Origin: Granulicella sibirica | GTDB taxonomy: Bacteria > Acidobacteriota > Terriglobia > Terriglobales > Acidobacteriaceae | Direction of reading: 5' to 3' | Assembly: GCF_004115155.1 (NCBI RefSeq) | Contig: NZ_RDSM01000003.1 | Span: 868,001-932,000 of the forward strand | DNA: 64,000 nt | Part shown: in pieces, positions 47,001 to 55,927 of the stretch | Layout of the letters: the number at the start of each line of letters is the position of its first letter | Numbering within the stretch: the first letter of the stretch is position 1 | Position numbers and translations under genes: made by a program | Notes under the pieces: model-generated | The model's input: the letters and a program-made list of their open reading frames with translations, nothing else | What the model was told of the DNA's origin: nothing | Database searches by the model: none

Positions 47001-47323
47001 TGACGTTTGCCAACGACCAGAGGGAGGCCGGGATGAACTCCCTGGACGCGGCGCTTTCGGCAGGGGCGACGCGTCTGCGACCGGTGACGATGACGGCGCT
47101 GGCGATGATCATCGGTATGCTGCCAATGTCGCTCGGGATGGGCGAGGGCGGTGAGCAGAATGCTCCGCTTGGACGAGCTGTGATTGGTGGGCTGTTGGTG
47201 GCTACGGTGTCGACGCTGTTGATTGTGCCGGTGATTTATAGCCGGTTGCGGAAGGCTGACCGTGGGACTGCGGCGATGGCTCCGCAGGATGGCGTTGAGG
47301 CCGGCAAAGCGGCAGCGGTTTAA
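44051..47323 (+). CDS. RND-family efflux pump inner-membrane permease
   Basis: The 1090-residue HAE1/AcrB-type permease has an N-terminal membrane helix and a first periplasmic loop, then the motif GLAVGILVDDATVEIENIHRNL with the paired aspartates of proton translocation. A second half repeats the helix block and ends TLLIVPVIYSRL. It exports drugs or envelope-active compounds in a tripartite pump. The adaptor follows 25 bases later; no outer-membrane factor gene is in the window. GGAGGAG ten bases upstream supports the start. Confidence 0.96.
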   Translation: MWIVSLALRRPYTFVVMSLLIFILGVISIETMSTDIFPTIDIPVVSVIWTYPGTSPDEMEKRFTTISERAMTTAVNDIEHIESQSINGISVIKVFFQPGAKIEAAVAQVTAVSQTILRTMPPGTTPPFVLQFSASNVPILQAVLSSDTLSESDLYDLGVNFVRTQLATVQGAQVPSPYGGKLRQVIVDLDLGQLYGKGLSPADVVNALTAQNLILPAGDAKVGTTDYIVRTNASPTVLAQLNDLPIKSSSGAVVYMRDIGQVHEGFQVQQNIVRINGKRAALLTILKAASASTLDIVKRVRIALPKIAAGLPSALKITLLFDQSVFVKAALQGVVKEAAIAAGLTALMILLFLGSWRSTVIVAISIPLSILASIIILKLLGQTLNTMTLGGLGLAVGILVDDATVEIENIHRNLAQGKEIEPAILDGAQQIAVPAFVSTLAICIVFVPVVFLSGAAKSLFTPLGMSVVFAMLASYLLSRTLVPTMVKFLLASEVAMYQEHAPFEDGMPDEGHGASAQKASIIWRVHFRFNAGFERMRAAYQRVLFWVLRHAGFALGCFALFAAISVCLIPFIGQDFFPQVDAGTFRLHVRTPPGTRIEEVEQIFVRVEAVIRQEIPANEMAMMLDDIGIPSGSFNLAFGDGSLTDVQDGEILLSLNEKHRPTEEYRQRLRKVLHEKFPDMVFYFQSSDIVNQILNFGLPAPIDIQISGRQFDKNYALAQQIKRDATAVPGAVDVHINQVVYAPELHVNVDRSRAQIAGLTEGNVANSMLYALSGSGQATPNYWLNPQNGVSYSVVVQAPQYTMNSVAALRGIPITASGGGAANTGDTTTVRAPQVIGDVAEVQHTTSPGITNHYNVQPVFDVFVNTQGRDLGGVGTDIDRIVEHYKQHLTPGTSLTVRGQVTSMHDSFTGLGLGMIFAVLLVYLLMVVNFQSWLDPFIILTALPGAACGILWMLFLSGTTFSVPSLMGAIMTVGVATANSILMVTFANDQREAGMNSLDAALSAGATRLRPVTMTALAMIIGMLPMSLGMGEGGEQNAPLGRAVIGGLLVATVSTLLIVPVIYSRLRKADRGTAAMAPQDGVEAGKAAAV

Positions 47324-47348
47324 GTTTTAGTACTTGATTGGGAGAGAC

Positions 47349-48575
47349 ATGACGCAGAGTGCATCGACCGTTGTCGCAGGACCGGATCGTCCGAACCGCT
47401 CGCCGTATGTGGCCGCGGCTGGTTTCTTTCTTCTTCTCGTAGTGGTTGGTGGGGTGGCGCTGGTTCCGAAGTTGCGGCATCGGGATACGTTGAAGGATGA
47501 GGCGGTGGTAGCGGCGGGGCCGCCGATCGTGCTGGCGACGAAGCTTGTGGGTGGGGATAAGAGCTCGCGGATCGAGATGCCCGCGAATATCCAGGCGTTC
47601 GAGGAGACGACGATCTTCGCGAGGACTTCCGGATACATCAAGGAACGGTATGTCGATATCGGCGACCATGTGAGGAAGGGGCAACTGCTCGCAGTGATCG
47701 AAGACCCGCAGACGGCACAGAGCCTGTTGCAGGCGGAGGCTACGCTGGCGCAGACGAAGGCGCAGTTGCTGCAGGCGGAGGCCAATGCGGAGTTATCGGC
47801 TACGACGAATAAGCGATGGCAGGCGCTGGTGGGAGCGGGAGTCGTCGCACAGCAGGATGCGGATCAGAAGAGGGCGCAGGCGGGGGCGGACGCGGCGCTG
47901 GTGACGGCGGATAAGGCGAACATCACGGCCAGCCAGGCGAATGTGAACAGCCTGTCGGAGCAGGCTTCGTTCTCGAAGGTGACGGCTCCGTTCGATGGGA
48001 TTATTTTGACCCGTTCGATCGATCGCGGCTCTTTGATTACGGTGGGGAGTCAGACGGGCGTGCCGCAGATGTTTACGATTGCGCAGTCGGGCGTGGTGAG
48101 GGTGTTTGCGAATGTGCCGCAGGCGAATGCCGTGGGGTTGAAGGCAGGACAGCCGGCGCAGGTGGTGGTGCGGGAGCTGGGTGGCGAGGTGTTTCCAGGC
48201 ACGATCACGCGGACGAGCCAGAGTCTCGATCCGGGGACGAGGACGCTGCTGGTCGAGGTGGATCTGAAGAACGACGGGCGGATTCTGCCGGGGATGTACG
48301 CGACGGTGCGGTACGACCTTGCGCCGACGGCCACGGCTCCGGTGATGCTGCCGGCGAATGCGCTTGTGATCCGGACGGCTGGGCCGCAGGCGGTTGTGGT
48401 GGATAGCGATAACGTGGCGCACTTCAAGAGCGTGGTGCTTGGGCGGGATGTGGGGTCGGGGACCGAGATTATTTCCGGGGTGAAGGCGGGGGATACGGTG
48501 ATTCTGAGCCCGGATGACCAGGTTGTTGATGGGGGAAAGGTGAAGCCGCAGATGCAGGCGCTCGCGAAACCTTAG
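47349..48575 (+). CDS. RND efflux periplasmic adaptor (membrane fusion protein)
   Basis: The 408-residue adaptor has one N-terminal helix (about 22-44), then a lipoyl-like domain (SGYIKERYVDIGDHVRKGQLLAVIEDP), an alpha-hairpin region (about 115-195), a beta-barrel domain (TAPFDGIILTRSIDRGSLITVG, GLKAGQPAQVVVREL) and a membrane-proximal domain. It joins the RND permease encoded upstream to an outer-membrane channel. The order permease-then-adaptor is the reverse of most acrAB operons. Confidence 0.95.
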   Translation: MTQSASTVVAGPDRPNRSPYVAAAGFFLLLVVVGGVALVPKLRHRDTLKDEAVVAAGPPIVLATKLVGGDKSSRIEMPANIQAFEETTIFARTSGYIKERYVDIGDHVRKGQLLAVIEDPQTAQSLLQAEATLAQTKAQLLQAEANAELSATTNKRWQALVGAGVVAQQDADQKRAQAGADAALVTADKANITASQANVNSLSEQASFSKVTAPFDGIILTRSIDRGSLITVGSQTGVPQMFTIAQSGVVRVFANVPQANAVGLKAGQPAQVVVRELGGEVFPGTITRTSQSLDPGTRTLLVEVDLKNDGRILPGMYATVRYDLAPTATAPVMLPANALVIRTAGPQAVVVDSDNVAHFKSVVLGRDVGSGTEIISGVKAGDTVILSPDDQVVDGGKVKPQMQALAKP

Positions 48576-48618
48576 GGGAGGGGTGGCGTCCCTATAATCG
48601 ATTGCGGGGGCTAGTGTC

Positions 48619-49560
48619 TTGATCGTTGCGTTGTCGGGCCTGCGGAAGGTTTATGAAGGGAAGCAGACGGTCACGGCGGTTGACGGGATCGATCTGGACG
48701 TCGAAGAGGGAGCGCTGTTCGGGCTGCTTGGCCCGAACGGGGCGGGGAAGACGACGACGATCAGTATCTGCACGACGCGCGCCTTGCCCACGGCGGGGCG
48801 CGTGCTGATCGCGGGGATTGATGTGGTGGCGCAGCCGGCGGTGGCGCGGCGGTCGATTGGAGTGGTGCCGCAGTACAACACGCTCGACCGGGCGTGCACG
48901 ATCTTCGAGAATATTCACTTTCATTGCGTTTATTTCGGATTCTCCCGGGCGGCGGCCAAGGCTCGGACTGAGCAGTTGCTGGAACAGTTTCATCTGACGG
49001 AGCGGGCGGGAGCTTATCCGCAGCAGCTTTCGGGTGGGCTGGCGCAGAGGGTGCAAATTGCGCGGGCGATTGCGCACCGGCCAAAGGTGCTGTTTCTGGA
49101 TGAACCTTCGGCAGGCTTGGATCCGCAGAGCCGGATTGCGATGTGGGAGGCGGTAAAGGGGCTGCGGCAGGAGGGAATTACCGTCGTCCTGACGACGCAC
49201 TACATGGAAGAGGCGGATGAGCTTTGCGACCGGGTCGCGATCATCGACCACGGGAAGATCCTGGTGCAGGATACTCCGGCTGCGCTGAAGGCTTCGGTTG
49301 GGGTGCAGAAGATCTATCAGTTGGATCTACATGACCGGGAGCAGAAAGAAAAGCTGATCGGCGAGTTGTCTAGCCTGGACGGTGTGGCTTCGGCTGAGAA
49401 GACCTCCAGCGGTGTGCGCGTCATGGCACATGGGGTGGATGGGCTGCTGTCGGAGGTGGTGCGGGTGGCGAATCCGTATGGGTTGAGGGATCTTTCGATC
49501 ACAGAGACTTCGCTGGAGACGGTTTTTATCCGGCTGACTGGCCGTGAGTTGCGGGAGTAA
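48619..49560 (+). CDS. ABC transporter ATP-binding protein (DrrA-like)
   Basis: The 313-residue ATPase has the Walker A sequence GPNGAGKTTT at about residues 38-47, Q-loop VVPQYNTLD, the signature LSGGLAQRV, Walker B VLFLDEPSAGLD and the H-loop TTHYMEEADELC. A C-terminal domain of about 90 residues follows, as in DrrA/daunorubicin-type exporters. It starts with TTG. The permease gene follows with no gap, so the two form one exporter, probably co-transcribed with the RND pair 40 bases upstream. Confidence 0.93.
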   Translation: MIVALSGLRKVYEGKQTVTAVDGIDLDVEEGALFGLLGPNGAGKTTTISICTTRALPTAGRVLIAGIDVVAQPAVARRSIGVVPQYNTLDRACTIFENIHFHCVYFGFSRAAAKARTEQLLEQFHLTERAGAYPQQLSGGLAQRVQIARAIAHRPKVLFLDEPSAGLDPQSRIAMWEAVKGLRQEGITVVLTTHYMEEADELCDRVAIIDHGKILVQDTPAALKASVGVQKIYQLDLHDREQKEKLIGELSSLDGVASAEKTSSGVRVMAHGVDGLLSEVVRVANPYGLRDLSITETSLETVFIRLTGRELRE

Positions 49561-50427
49561 GTGATGACGACGAGTGCGGTGGTGAAGGTGGAGGCGGCTC
49601 CGGTGGGAGGACAGATGACGCAGTATGCGCGGGCGTTCGCGGGGCTGTTTCTGCGCGATGCGTATGTGCTGCGGCGAGAGCTTTTTCCGTTTGTGATCCG
49701 GGTGGGGATGAATCCGCTGCTGTTTCTGTTTGTGTTCACGTACGTCATGCCGCACATGACGGGTGGGGCTTCGATGAATCCTACGGCGGCTATGTCGGGC
49801 GCGGGTGGTGGGTTCTCGACGGTGCTGCTGCCTGGGTTGATGGCGGTTGGTATCATGTTTTCGGGGATCGCGGCTGTGGCCCTGCCGCTGGCGCAGGAGT
49901 TCGGGATTACGCGCGAGATCGATGACCGGGTGATGTGTCCGTTGCCGGTTGCGGCTGTGGCAATTGAGAAGATTTGCTTCTCGGCTGTGCAGTCGATGAT
50001 TGCGGCGTGCGTGGTCTTTCCGCTTGCGATCTGGGTGCCTACAGTCAAGCCTGTCGTGCATGTGGAGAGTTGGCCGTTTTTGATTCTTGTTGTGGCGCTG
50101 GCCAGTCTGGTGGCGGGGGCTCTGGGGTTGGTGATTGGGACGAGCGTAAAGCCGCAGCAGATCGGGTTGATCTTTGGCGTGGTGGTGATCCCGATTACGT
50201 TTCTGGGGTGTGTTTATTATCCGTGGGCGGCGCTTCGGCCGATTCCGGTGCTCCAGATCGGGGTGCTGGCGAACCCGATCGTCTATATGAGTGAGGGCCT
50301 CAGAGCGGCACTCACGCCGACTCTGCCGCATATGCATCCAGTGGCGATTCTCGGGATGCTGGTGGTATTTCTGTGCCTTCTGACTGTGGTGGGAATCAAG
50401 GGTTTCTTGCGGCGCGTGATCGGGTAG
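49561..50427 (+). CDS. ABC-2 type transporter permease (DrrB-like)
   Basis: The 288-residue protein has six predicted helices and the ABC-2 features: a first helix around FPFVIRVGMNPLLFLFVFTYV, then LPGLMAVGIMFSGIAAVALPLAQEFGITREIDDRVMCPLP, which is the characteristic ABC-2 coupling segment. YMSEGLRAALTP precedes the last helix. It pairs with the ATPase just upstream. GTG at 49561 or ATG at 49564 are both possible starts. Confidence 0.93.
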   Translation: MMTTSAVVKVEAAPVGGQMTQYARAFAGLFLRDAYVLRRELFPFVIRVGMNPLLFLFVFTYVMPHMTGGASMNPTAAMSGAGGGFSTVLLPGLMAVGIMFSGIAAVALPLAQEFGITREIDDRVMCPLPVAAVAIEKICFSAVQSMIAACVVFPLAIWVPTVKPVVHVESWPFLILVVALASLVAGALGLVIGTSVKPQQIGLIFGVVVIPITFLGCVYYPWAALRPIPVLQIGVLANPIVYMSEGLRAALTPTLPHMHPVAILGMLVVFLCLLTVVGIKGFLRRVIG

Positions 50428-50489
50428 GAGTTCGGGCTGGGCAGGACGTGGGTCGCGCATGTCCCGCACCCGGCCCTCCGCCGCCCGTA

Positions 50490-51716
50490 TTACGGGGTCG
50501 TTGCAACCGCAGCATCCTGCATGGCCTTCACATAGTTTCCATAGCCGATGATCAGCGTGGAAGCAATCAGGAGGGCGAGACCGCTGGCTACCAGGATTCG
50601 TGTCCGCCGGCTGGTTCCGCGCCACTCCTTGAGCGCCAACCCCCAGAGCGTGGCGAAGATGATGATGCTGGCCATGTGGAGAGCCCAGCTCGAAAAGTCA
50701 TATTTGCCCATCTTGGTCTGGCCCATCGAGTAGAAGAAAAACTGGAAGTACCAGATGACCCCGGCCATGGCGGCGAAGATGTAGTTGAAGACAAGGGTCT
50801 TGGGAGCGAGACGCTCGAATGCGGAATCCCGGGGATCGTAGTCCGCCAGCGTGTCGCCCGACGTTCCCGAAGCGCGCAGGGGATTTTGTCCCGGCGTGCC
50901 AGTGAACTGATGGGCCGAATGGTTCTTGAGGATGAGGATGGCGGACCAGACGAAGTTGGTGAGGAAGCCTCCCCAGAGGACGACGACGAGAACGGGGAGA
51001 TTCTGCCAGAGGTCGAGCCTGTGGTTCGCGATCAACTCCGCTTTCGCGAGCTTCGCGATGGGAGCTCCTGCATCGAGTCCGTAGGCGAAGAAGCTGCTCA
51101 TGAACCCGGCGAAGATCGCGACGGCGATGCCTTTGCCGAAGGAGAAGTCGCGCTCTCCGGCCTCGGCCTTTTCCTCTTCGGTGACTTCTTTTTCTTTCGA
51201 ATACCCCGCAGCGCCGTTGACCGCGACGGCGATGACGCAGACGAAGACGCCAACAAGGATGATCTGACCGGAAGACTCACGCGCGATCGCCCCGATCTGT
51301 CCGTGAAAGATGGGAGGGACGAGCGTTCCGAAGGCGGTGCACAGGCCGAGGGCGATGGCGTATCCGAGGGCGATCCCGAGATAGCGGATGGCGAGTCCGA
51401 AGGTGAGGCCGCCCACTCCCCAAAGCACGCCGAACAGAAGTGCATATTCCAGGCTCTCGTGGGGAGCCGCGCGCAGAATGCCAAACAGGTTCGGAACCAG
51501 GAGCGACGCGAAGAACATCGGAGCAATCAGCCATGCCGCTACCCCTTGGATCAGCCAGTACACCTCCCACGACCACCGCTTGATGCCGCGAAACGGGATG
51601 AAGTTGGTGGCCGACGCGAAGCCGCCGATCCAGTGGTAGATGACGCCGATAAACGGATTTGCTCCCAAGAGACGTGCCTCGATGACCAACTGGAATTCGC
51701 TAAGAACGCGTCCCAT
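50490..51716 (-). CDS. rhaT: L-rhamnose/H+ symporter RhaT
   Basis: The 408-residue membrane protein with about ten helices matches RhaT: HWIGGFASATNFIPFRGIKRWSWEVYWLIQGVAAWLIAP near the N-terminus, then PNLFGIL, GVLWGVGGLTFGLAIRYLGIALGYAIALGLCTAFGTLVPPI, and IWYFQFFFYSMGQTKMG. It imports L-rhamnose with protons. It is divergent from lutABC and rhaI and so belongs to the rhamnose locus. The cytoplasmic loop at about 175-200 is unusually acidic. Confidence 0.93.
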   Translation of the reverse strand: MGRVLSEFQLVIEARLLGANPFIGVIYHWIGGFASATNFIPFRGIKRWSWEVYWLIQGVAAWLIAPMFFASLLVPNLFGILRAAPHESLEYALLFGVLWGVGGLTFGLAIRYLGIALGYAIALGLCTAFGTLVPPIFHGQIGAIARESSGQIILVGVFVCVIAVAVNGAAGYSKEKEVTEEEKAEAGERDFSFGKGIAVAIFAGFMSSFFAYGLDAGAPIAKLAKAELIANHRLDLWQNLPVLVVVLWGGFLTNFVWSAILILKNHSAHQFTGTPGQNPLRASGTSGDTLADYDPRDSAFERLAPKTLVFNYIFAAMAGVIWYFQFFFYSMGQTKMGKYDFSSWALHMASIIIFATLWGLALKEWRGTSRRTRILVASGLALLIASTLIIGYGNYVKAMQDAAVATTP

Positions 51717-51822
51717 CGTAACCGATGGCGTATACCACTTGGAAATAAACTCCCTATTGGACTATTGTGAATGGGTGATCTGGACCGGAGCGTGTCTCCG
51801 TCAGCCAGCCAAGGGGATCATC
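51717..51822. promoter_or_regulatory. Divergent promoter region, rhaT / lutABC
   Basis: About 105 bases separate the divergent rhaT and lutA genes. On the + strand TTGGAA (51739-51744) and TATTGT (51763-51768), spaced 18 bases, are a possible sigma-70 pair, which would place the transcript start near 51775. This is an inference from sequence only. Confidence 0.35.
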
Positions 51823-52563
51823 CTGCAAGTTGCACTCTTCATCACCTGCTATAACGACACGCTCTTCCCGGAGACGGGAAAGGCAGTCGTTCGCGTCCTC
51901 GAGCGGCTTGGCCACACGGTGGTGTTTCCCGCAGGCCAGACGTGCTGCGGGCAGATGCACTACAACACCGGCTATCAAGCGGAGGCGATGCCCCTGCTGG
52001 AACGCTTTGTAGCGCAGTTCAAAGGTTCGGAGGCGGTCGTTGTTCCATCTTCTTCGTGCGTGGCGATGATGCGGGATCACTATCCGAAGATGGCGGCGCA
52101 CATCGGCAATGCTGACCTGACGCGCGAGGTTGAAGCGCTGTTGCCGAACGTTTACGAGTTTTCGGAGTTTCTGACGAAGCGGCTTGGGCTCGAGGACGTT
52201 GGAGCCTTCTACCCGCACCGGGTGACGTACCACGCAAGCTGCCATGGTCTGCGCAACCTCGGGCTTGGCGACGGGCCTCTGAAGCTGTTGAAGGCGGTGC
52301 GGGGAATCGACCTCGTCGAGTTGCAGGGACTGGAAGAGTGCTGCGGCTTTGGCGGAACGTTCGCCGTGAAGAACGCAGAAGTCTCGAGCGCGATGCTTGC
52401 GGACAAGACGCGGGCTGTTCTGAACACACGGGCCGAGGCCTGCACGGCGTGCGATAACAGTTGCCTGATGCATATCCAGGGGTCGCTGCACCGGCAGAGG
52501 ACTGGCGTGCATACGGTTCACCTGGCGGAGATCCTGGCGAGCGAAGCGGGAGGCGCGGCATGA
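51823..52563 (+). CDS. lutA: LutA-type (Fe-S)-binding lactate utilization protein
   Basis: The protein begins LQVALFITCYNDTLFPETG and has two cysteine-rich CCG repeats, TCCGQMHYNTG (first half) and ECCGFGGTFA (second half), as in LutA/LldE. It is one subunit of the LutABC complex that oxidises L-lactate to pyruvate. The family normally starts with M-x-VALF. Only CTG at 51823 gives that start, seven bases after AAGGGG; it gives 246 residues. GTG at 51775 would add 16 unlike residues. The stop overlaps the lutB start (ATGA). Confidence 0.9.
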   Translation: MQVALFITCYNDTLFPETGKAVVRVLERLGHTVVFPAGQTCCGQMHYNTGYQAEAMPLLERFVAQFKGSEAVVVPSSSCVAMMRDHYPKMAAHIGNADLTREVEALLPNVYEFSEFLTKRLGLEDVGAFYPHRVTYHASCHGLRNLGLGDGPLKLLKAVRGIDLVELQGLEECCGFGGTFAVKNAEVSSAMLADKTRAVLNTRAEACTACDNSCLMHIQGSLHRQRTGVHTVHLAEILASEAGGAA

Positions 52564-53993
52564 GCGGCGTCGCGCTCGATCCGAAGACGGCTCCGACTTT
52601 CCCGATGGCGGCGAAGGTGCTCGTCGGGGACACGCAGATGCGGAAGAACGTGCGTCACGCGACGGACATCATCCAGGCGAAGCGGGCTCGCGTTGTGGGC
52701 GAAATGCCGGACTGGCAGGAGCTTCGGGAGACCGGGCGCAGGGTTCGCGAGCACACGATGAAGTTCCTGGATGTGTATCTCGAGGAGTTCGAACGGAAAT
52801 GCACGGCCGCGGGTGGCGTGGTGCACTGGGCGAAGGACGCGGACGAGGCGCGGCAGATCGTCATCGGGCTCGTGAAGGCTTCGGGGTCGCACGAGGTCAT
52901 CAAGATCAAGTCGATGACGACGGAGGAGATTCAGCTCAACAAGGCTCTGGAAGGCGCGGGGATTACACCGTACGAGACGGACCTGGCCGAGCTGATCATT
53001 CAGCTTGGGGGCGACCAGCCGTCGCACATCGTCGTTCCGGCGCTGCATAAGAACAGGCAGCAGATTCGCGAGATCTTCAAGCGGGAGATGAATCTGCCGA
53101 ACCTTGGCGATACGCCGCAGGATCTTGCGGACGCAGCGCGTCTGTTTCTGCGGAAGAAGTTTCTGACGGTGAAGACAGGCGTGAGCGGGGCGAACTTCCT
53201 GATCGCGGAGACGGGTGGGGTGTGCGTCGTCGAGAGCGAAGGGAACGGGCGGATGTGCCTGACGCTGCCGGAGACGCTGATTACAATTGCCGGCATCGAT
53301 AAGGTCGTGCCGCGGTTGGCGGATCTCGAGGTGCTGCTGCAGTTGCTTCCACGGTCGGCTACGGGGGAGCGGATGAACCCGTATAACTCGATCTGGAATG
53401 GGGTGGATCCGCGCGGGGTGGATGGTCCGAAGGCGTTCCATATAGTGCTGATGGACAATGCGCGGACGAAGGTTCTCGAGGATAGCGAGGGACGGCAGAC
53501 GCTGAACTGCATACGCTGCGGTGCCTGCCAGAACGCGTGCCCAGTGTATCGGCAGACGGGTGGCCATGCGTATGGGTCGGTGTATGCGGGGCCGATTGGG
53601 GCGATCCTGACGCCGCAGTTGCAGGAGATGCACTATGCGCAGACGCTGCCGTATGCGTCGTCGCTGTGTGGGGCGTGCTACGAGGTGTGCCCGGTGAAGA
53701 TCAATATTCCGGAGGTACTGGTGCATCTGCGGAACAGGGTCGTCGAGCAGAAGGGGTTCTTCGATCCCGAAGCTGCGGCGATGAAGACGGTGGGGATGAT
53801 CTTTCGCAGCGAGAGGCGGTTTCGCGCGGCGCAGCGGTTCGGGCGGATGGCAGAGACGCCGCTGGTGGACAAGGATGGATGGATTGGCTGGCTGCCCGGG
53901 CTGCTCGGCGGATGGACGCAGGTGAGGGATCTGCGGGAGATGCCGAAGGAGACGTTTCGCGACTGGTGGGAGAAGCGTGGGGGTGCGTCGTGA
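52560..53993 (+). CDS. lutB: LutB-type iron-sulfur lactate utilization protein
   Basis: The 477-residue protein has an N-terminal LUD domain (about 60-290; KIKSMTTEEIQLNKALEGAGI, SGANFLIAETGGVCVVESEGNGRM). Two ferredoxin-like clusters follow: CIRCGACQNACPVY (about 320-333) and CGACYEVCPVKINI (about 371-384). It belongs to the LutABC lactate oxidation complex. Start and stop overlap lutA and lutC respectively, so the three genes are tightly coupled. Confidence 0.95.
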   Translation: MSGVALDPKTAPTFPMAAKVLVGDTQMRKNVRHATDIIQAKRARVVGEMPDWQELRETGRRVREHTMKFLDVYLEEFERKCTAAGGVVHWAKDADEARQIVIGLVKASGSHEVIKIKSMTTEEIQLNKALEGAGITPYETDLAELIIQLGGDQPSHIVVPALHKNRQQIREIFKREMNLPNLGDTPQDLADAARLFLRKKFLTVKTGVSGANFLIAETGGVCVVESEGNGRMCLTLPETLITIAGIDKVVPRLADLEVLLQLLPRSATGERMNPYNSIWNGVDPRGVDGPKAFHIVLMDNARTKVLEDSEGRQTLNCIRCGACQNACPVYRQTGGHAYGSVYAGPIGAILTPQLQEMHYAQTLPYASSLCGACYEVCPVKINIPEVLVHLRNRVVEQKGFFDPEAAAMKTVGMIFRSERRFRAAQRFGRMAETPLVDKDGWIGWLPGLLGGWTQVRDLREMPKETFRDWWEKRGGAS

Positions 53994-54667
53994 ATGCTTC
54001 GACCGCAAGTAGAGAGTTGATGCTTGGGCGGATTCGCACGGCGAATGCTGCTGCGGGGGCGGGCGCGGGGAATGCTGCGGAGGAGTGGGCAGCCATTCCG
54101 CGGGAGTATCGGCGGACTTCGACCCTGGGGCGGGAAGCGGTGCTGGAGTTGCTGGAGGATCGGCTGCGGGACTATGACGCGCATGTTTTGCGCGTGGCTT
54201 CGGAGGGCGTGGCAGCTGCGGTGCTGGGGATGCTCGGGGAACGGGGGCGGACGCGGATGCTGGCGGCGCCGGGCGTTACCGCGGCATGGCTGCCGGAGGG
54301 GTTTGCATTTGCGGTGGACGATGGGCTATCGGTTGAGTCGATCGATCGGTTTGAAGGGGTGATGACGGAGTCGACTTTGGCGATCGCGGAGACGGGGACG
54401 ATTGTGTTGCAGACGGTGCCCGGGCAGGGCCGGCGGGCGGTGTCGCTTGTGCCGGACTATCACCTTTGCCTGGTGAGGGCATCGGCGGTGGTTGCGACTG
54501 TGCCGGAGGCGATGGATGTGTTGGCAACGCGGCCGGCGTTTGCGACGACGTTTATCTCGGGGCCGTCGGCGACGGCGGACATCGAAATGACACGCATCAA
54601 GGGTGTGCATGGGCCACGGTTTCTGGATGTGCTGCTTGTGATGGATGACGTTGCGCGTTCGGCGTAG
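53990..54667 (+). CDS. lutC: LutC-type LUD-domain lactate utilization protein
   Basis: The 225-residue protein has the LUD fold of LutC: an N-terminal helical part, then GVMTESTLAIAETGTIVLQTVPGQGRRAVSLVPDYHLCLVRASAVV, and a final FISGPSATADIEMTRIKGVHGPRFLDVLL, the conserved C-terminal signature. The GTG start at 53990 overlaps the lutB stop (GTGA). Fifty-odd bases separate it from rhaI. Confidence 0.95.
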   Translation: MNASTASRELMLGRIRTANAAAGAGAGNAAEEWAAIPREYRRTSTLGREAVLELLEDRLRDYDAHVLRVASEGVAAAVLGMLGERGRTRMLAAPGVTAAWLPEGFAFAVDDGLSVESIDRFEGVMTESTLAIAETGTIVLQTVPGQGRRAVSLVPDYHLCLVRASAVVATVPEAMDVLATRPAFATTFISGPSATADIEMTRIKGVHGPRFLDVLLVMDDVARSA

Positions 54668-54720
54668 GACGTTTTGCGGTTGACGGATTTCTGATGGATG
54701 ACGGTTCAGGAGAGGGTGCG

Positions 54721-55923
54721 ATGAGTACAAATAATGGAGTGCGGTCGGCGGGGACGGAACGGGTGTGGGCGGCGCTGGATAGCTTCAAGATCGAGGTGCC
54801 GTCCTGGGGATTCGCGAACACGGGAACGCGGTTCGGGAAGTTCATGCAGCCGGCGGCGGCGAGCACGATCGCGCAGAAGTTTGCCGACGCGGCCGAGGTA
54901 AATCGGTTGACGGGAGCGGTGCCGACGGTTGCGCTGCATGTCCTGTGGGATTTGCCGAAGGGGCTTGGCAGCGTGGACGAGATCAAGGGGCTTGAGGCCA
55001 AGCATGGGATCAAGTCGGGGTCGATCAACCCGAACCTCTTCCAGGAGCAGGAGTATAAGTACGGGTCGATCTGTAACCCGAACCCGGAGGTGCGGGCGAA
55101 GGCACTGGCGCACCTGATCGAATCGGTGGAGATTGGCAAGGCGCTTGGCTCGAAGGACGTTTCGATGTGGGTGTCGGATGGGTCGAACTACCCGGGGACG
55201 CAGAGCATGCGGCGTCGGGTGGAGTGGATGGAGGAGATCCTGGGCAAGACGCATGCCGCGCTTGGTGACGAGCAAAGGATGCTCGTGGAGTACAAGCCGT
55301 TCGAGCCGGCTTTCTATCACACGGATATCGCGGACTGGGGGATGGCGCTCGAACTGGCTCGGCGGGCAGGGCCGAAGGCTAAGGTGCTCGTCGACACGGG
55401 GCATCATTACCAGGGGACGAACATCGAGCAGATCGTTGCGTGGCTTCTGCACCTGAATGCTTTGGGTGGGTTTCACTTCAACGATCGGAAGTATGCGGAT
55501 GACGATCTGACGCTTGGGTCCATCGATCCGTACCAGGTGTTTCGGATCTTCCACGAGATGCTTTCGGCGAAGAAGGACGAGACGGCCGGGGTGGCGTTCA
55601 TGATCGACCAGAGCCACAATATGAAAGGGAAGATGGAGGCGATGGTGCAGACGGTGGTCGCGGCGCAGGAGATGTATGCGAAGGCTGCGCTTGTCGACCA
55701 GGAGATGCTCGCCGGGCTTCAGGACGAGTGCCGTCTGGTGGAAGCGGAAGAGTGCTTCCGGTCAGCGTTCTGGACGGATGTTCGGCCGCTGGTGCGGGAG
55801 TGGAGAACGGCGCGTGGGCTTCCGGCTGATCCACTGGACAGTCTGCGAACGGGCCGGTATCTCGAGTCGATTACCCGCGAGCGGGAGGCTGCGAATGCGG
55901 GGGCGGGATCGAGCTACGCCTGA
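54721..55923 (+). CDS. rhaI: L-rhamnose isomerase (RhaI type)
   Basis: Converts L-rhamnose to L-rhamnulose with a divalent metal. The 400-residue protein matches the sugar-isomerase TIM-barrel RhaI family: FKIEVPSWGFANTGTRFGKF, then SGSINPNLFQEQEYKYGSICNP, DVSMWVSDGSNYPGTQSM, EYKPFEPAFYHTDI and VLVDTGHHYQGTNIEQIVA, with a metal-binding Glu/Asp/His set in the last segments. AGGAGAGG before the ATG at 54721 fixes the start. It is the first catabolic enzyme after lutC. Confidence 0.95.
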   Translation: MSTNNGVRSAGTERVWAALDSFKIEVPSWGFANTGTRFGKFMQPAAASTIAQKFADAAEVNRLTGAVPTVALHVLWDLPKGLGSVDEIKGLEAKHGIKSGSINPNLFQEQEYKYGSICNPNPEVRAKALAHLIESVEIGKALGSKDVSMWVSDGSNYPGTQSMRRRVEWMEEILGKTHAALGDEQRMLVEYKPFEPAFYHTDIADWGMALELARRAGPKAKVLVDTGHHYQGTNIEQIVAWLLHLNALGGFHFNDRKYADDDLTLGSIDPYQVFRIFHEMLSAKKDETAGVAFMIDQSHNMKGKMEAMVQTVVAAQEMYAKAALVDQEMLAGLQDECRLVEAEECFRSAFWTDVRPLVREWRTARGLPADPLDSLRTGRYLESITREREAANAGAGSSYA

Positions 55924-55927
55924 GGAA

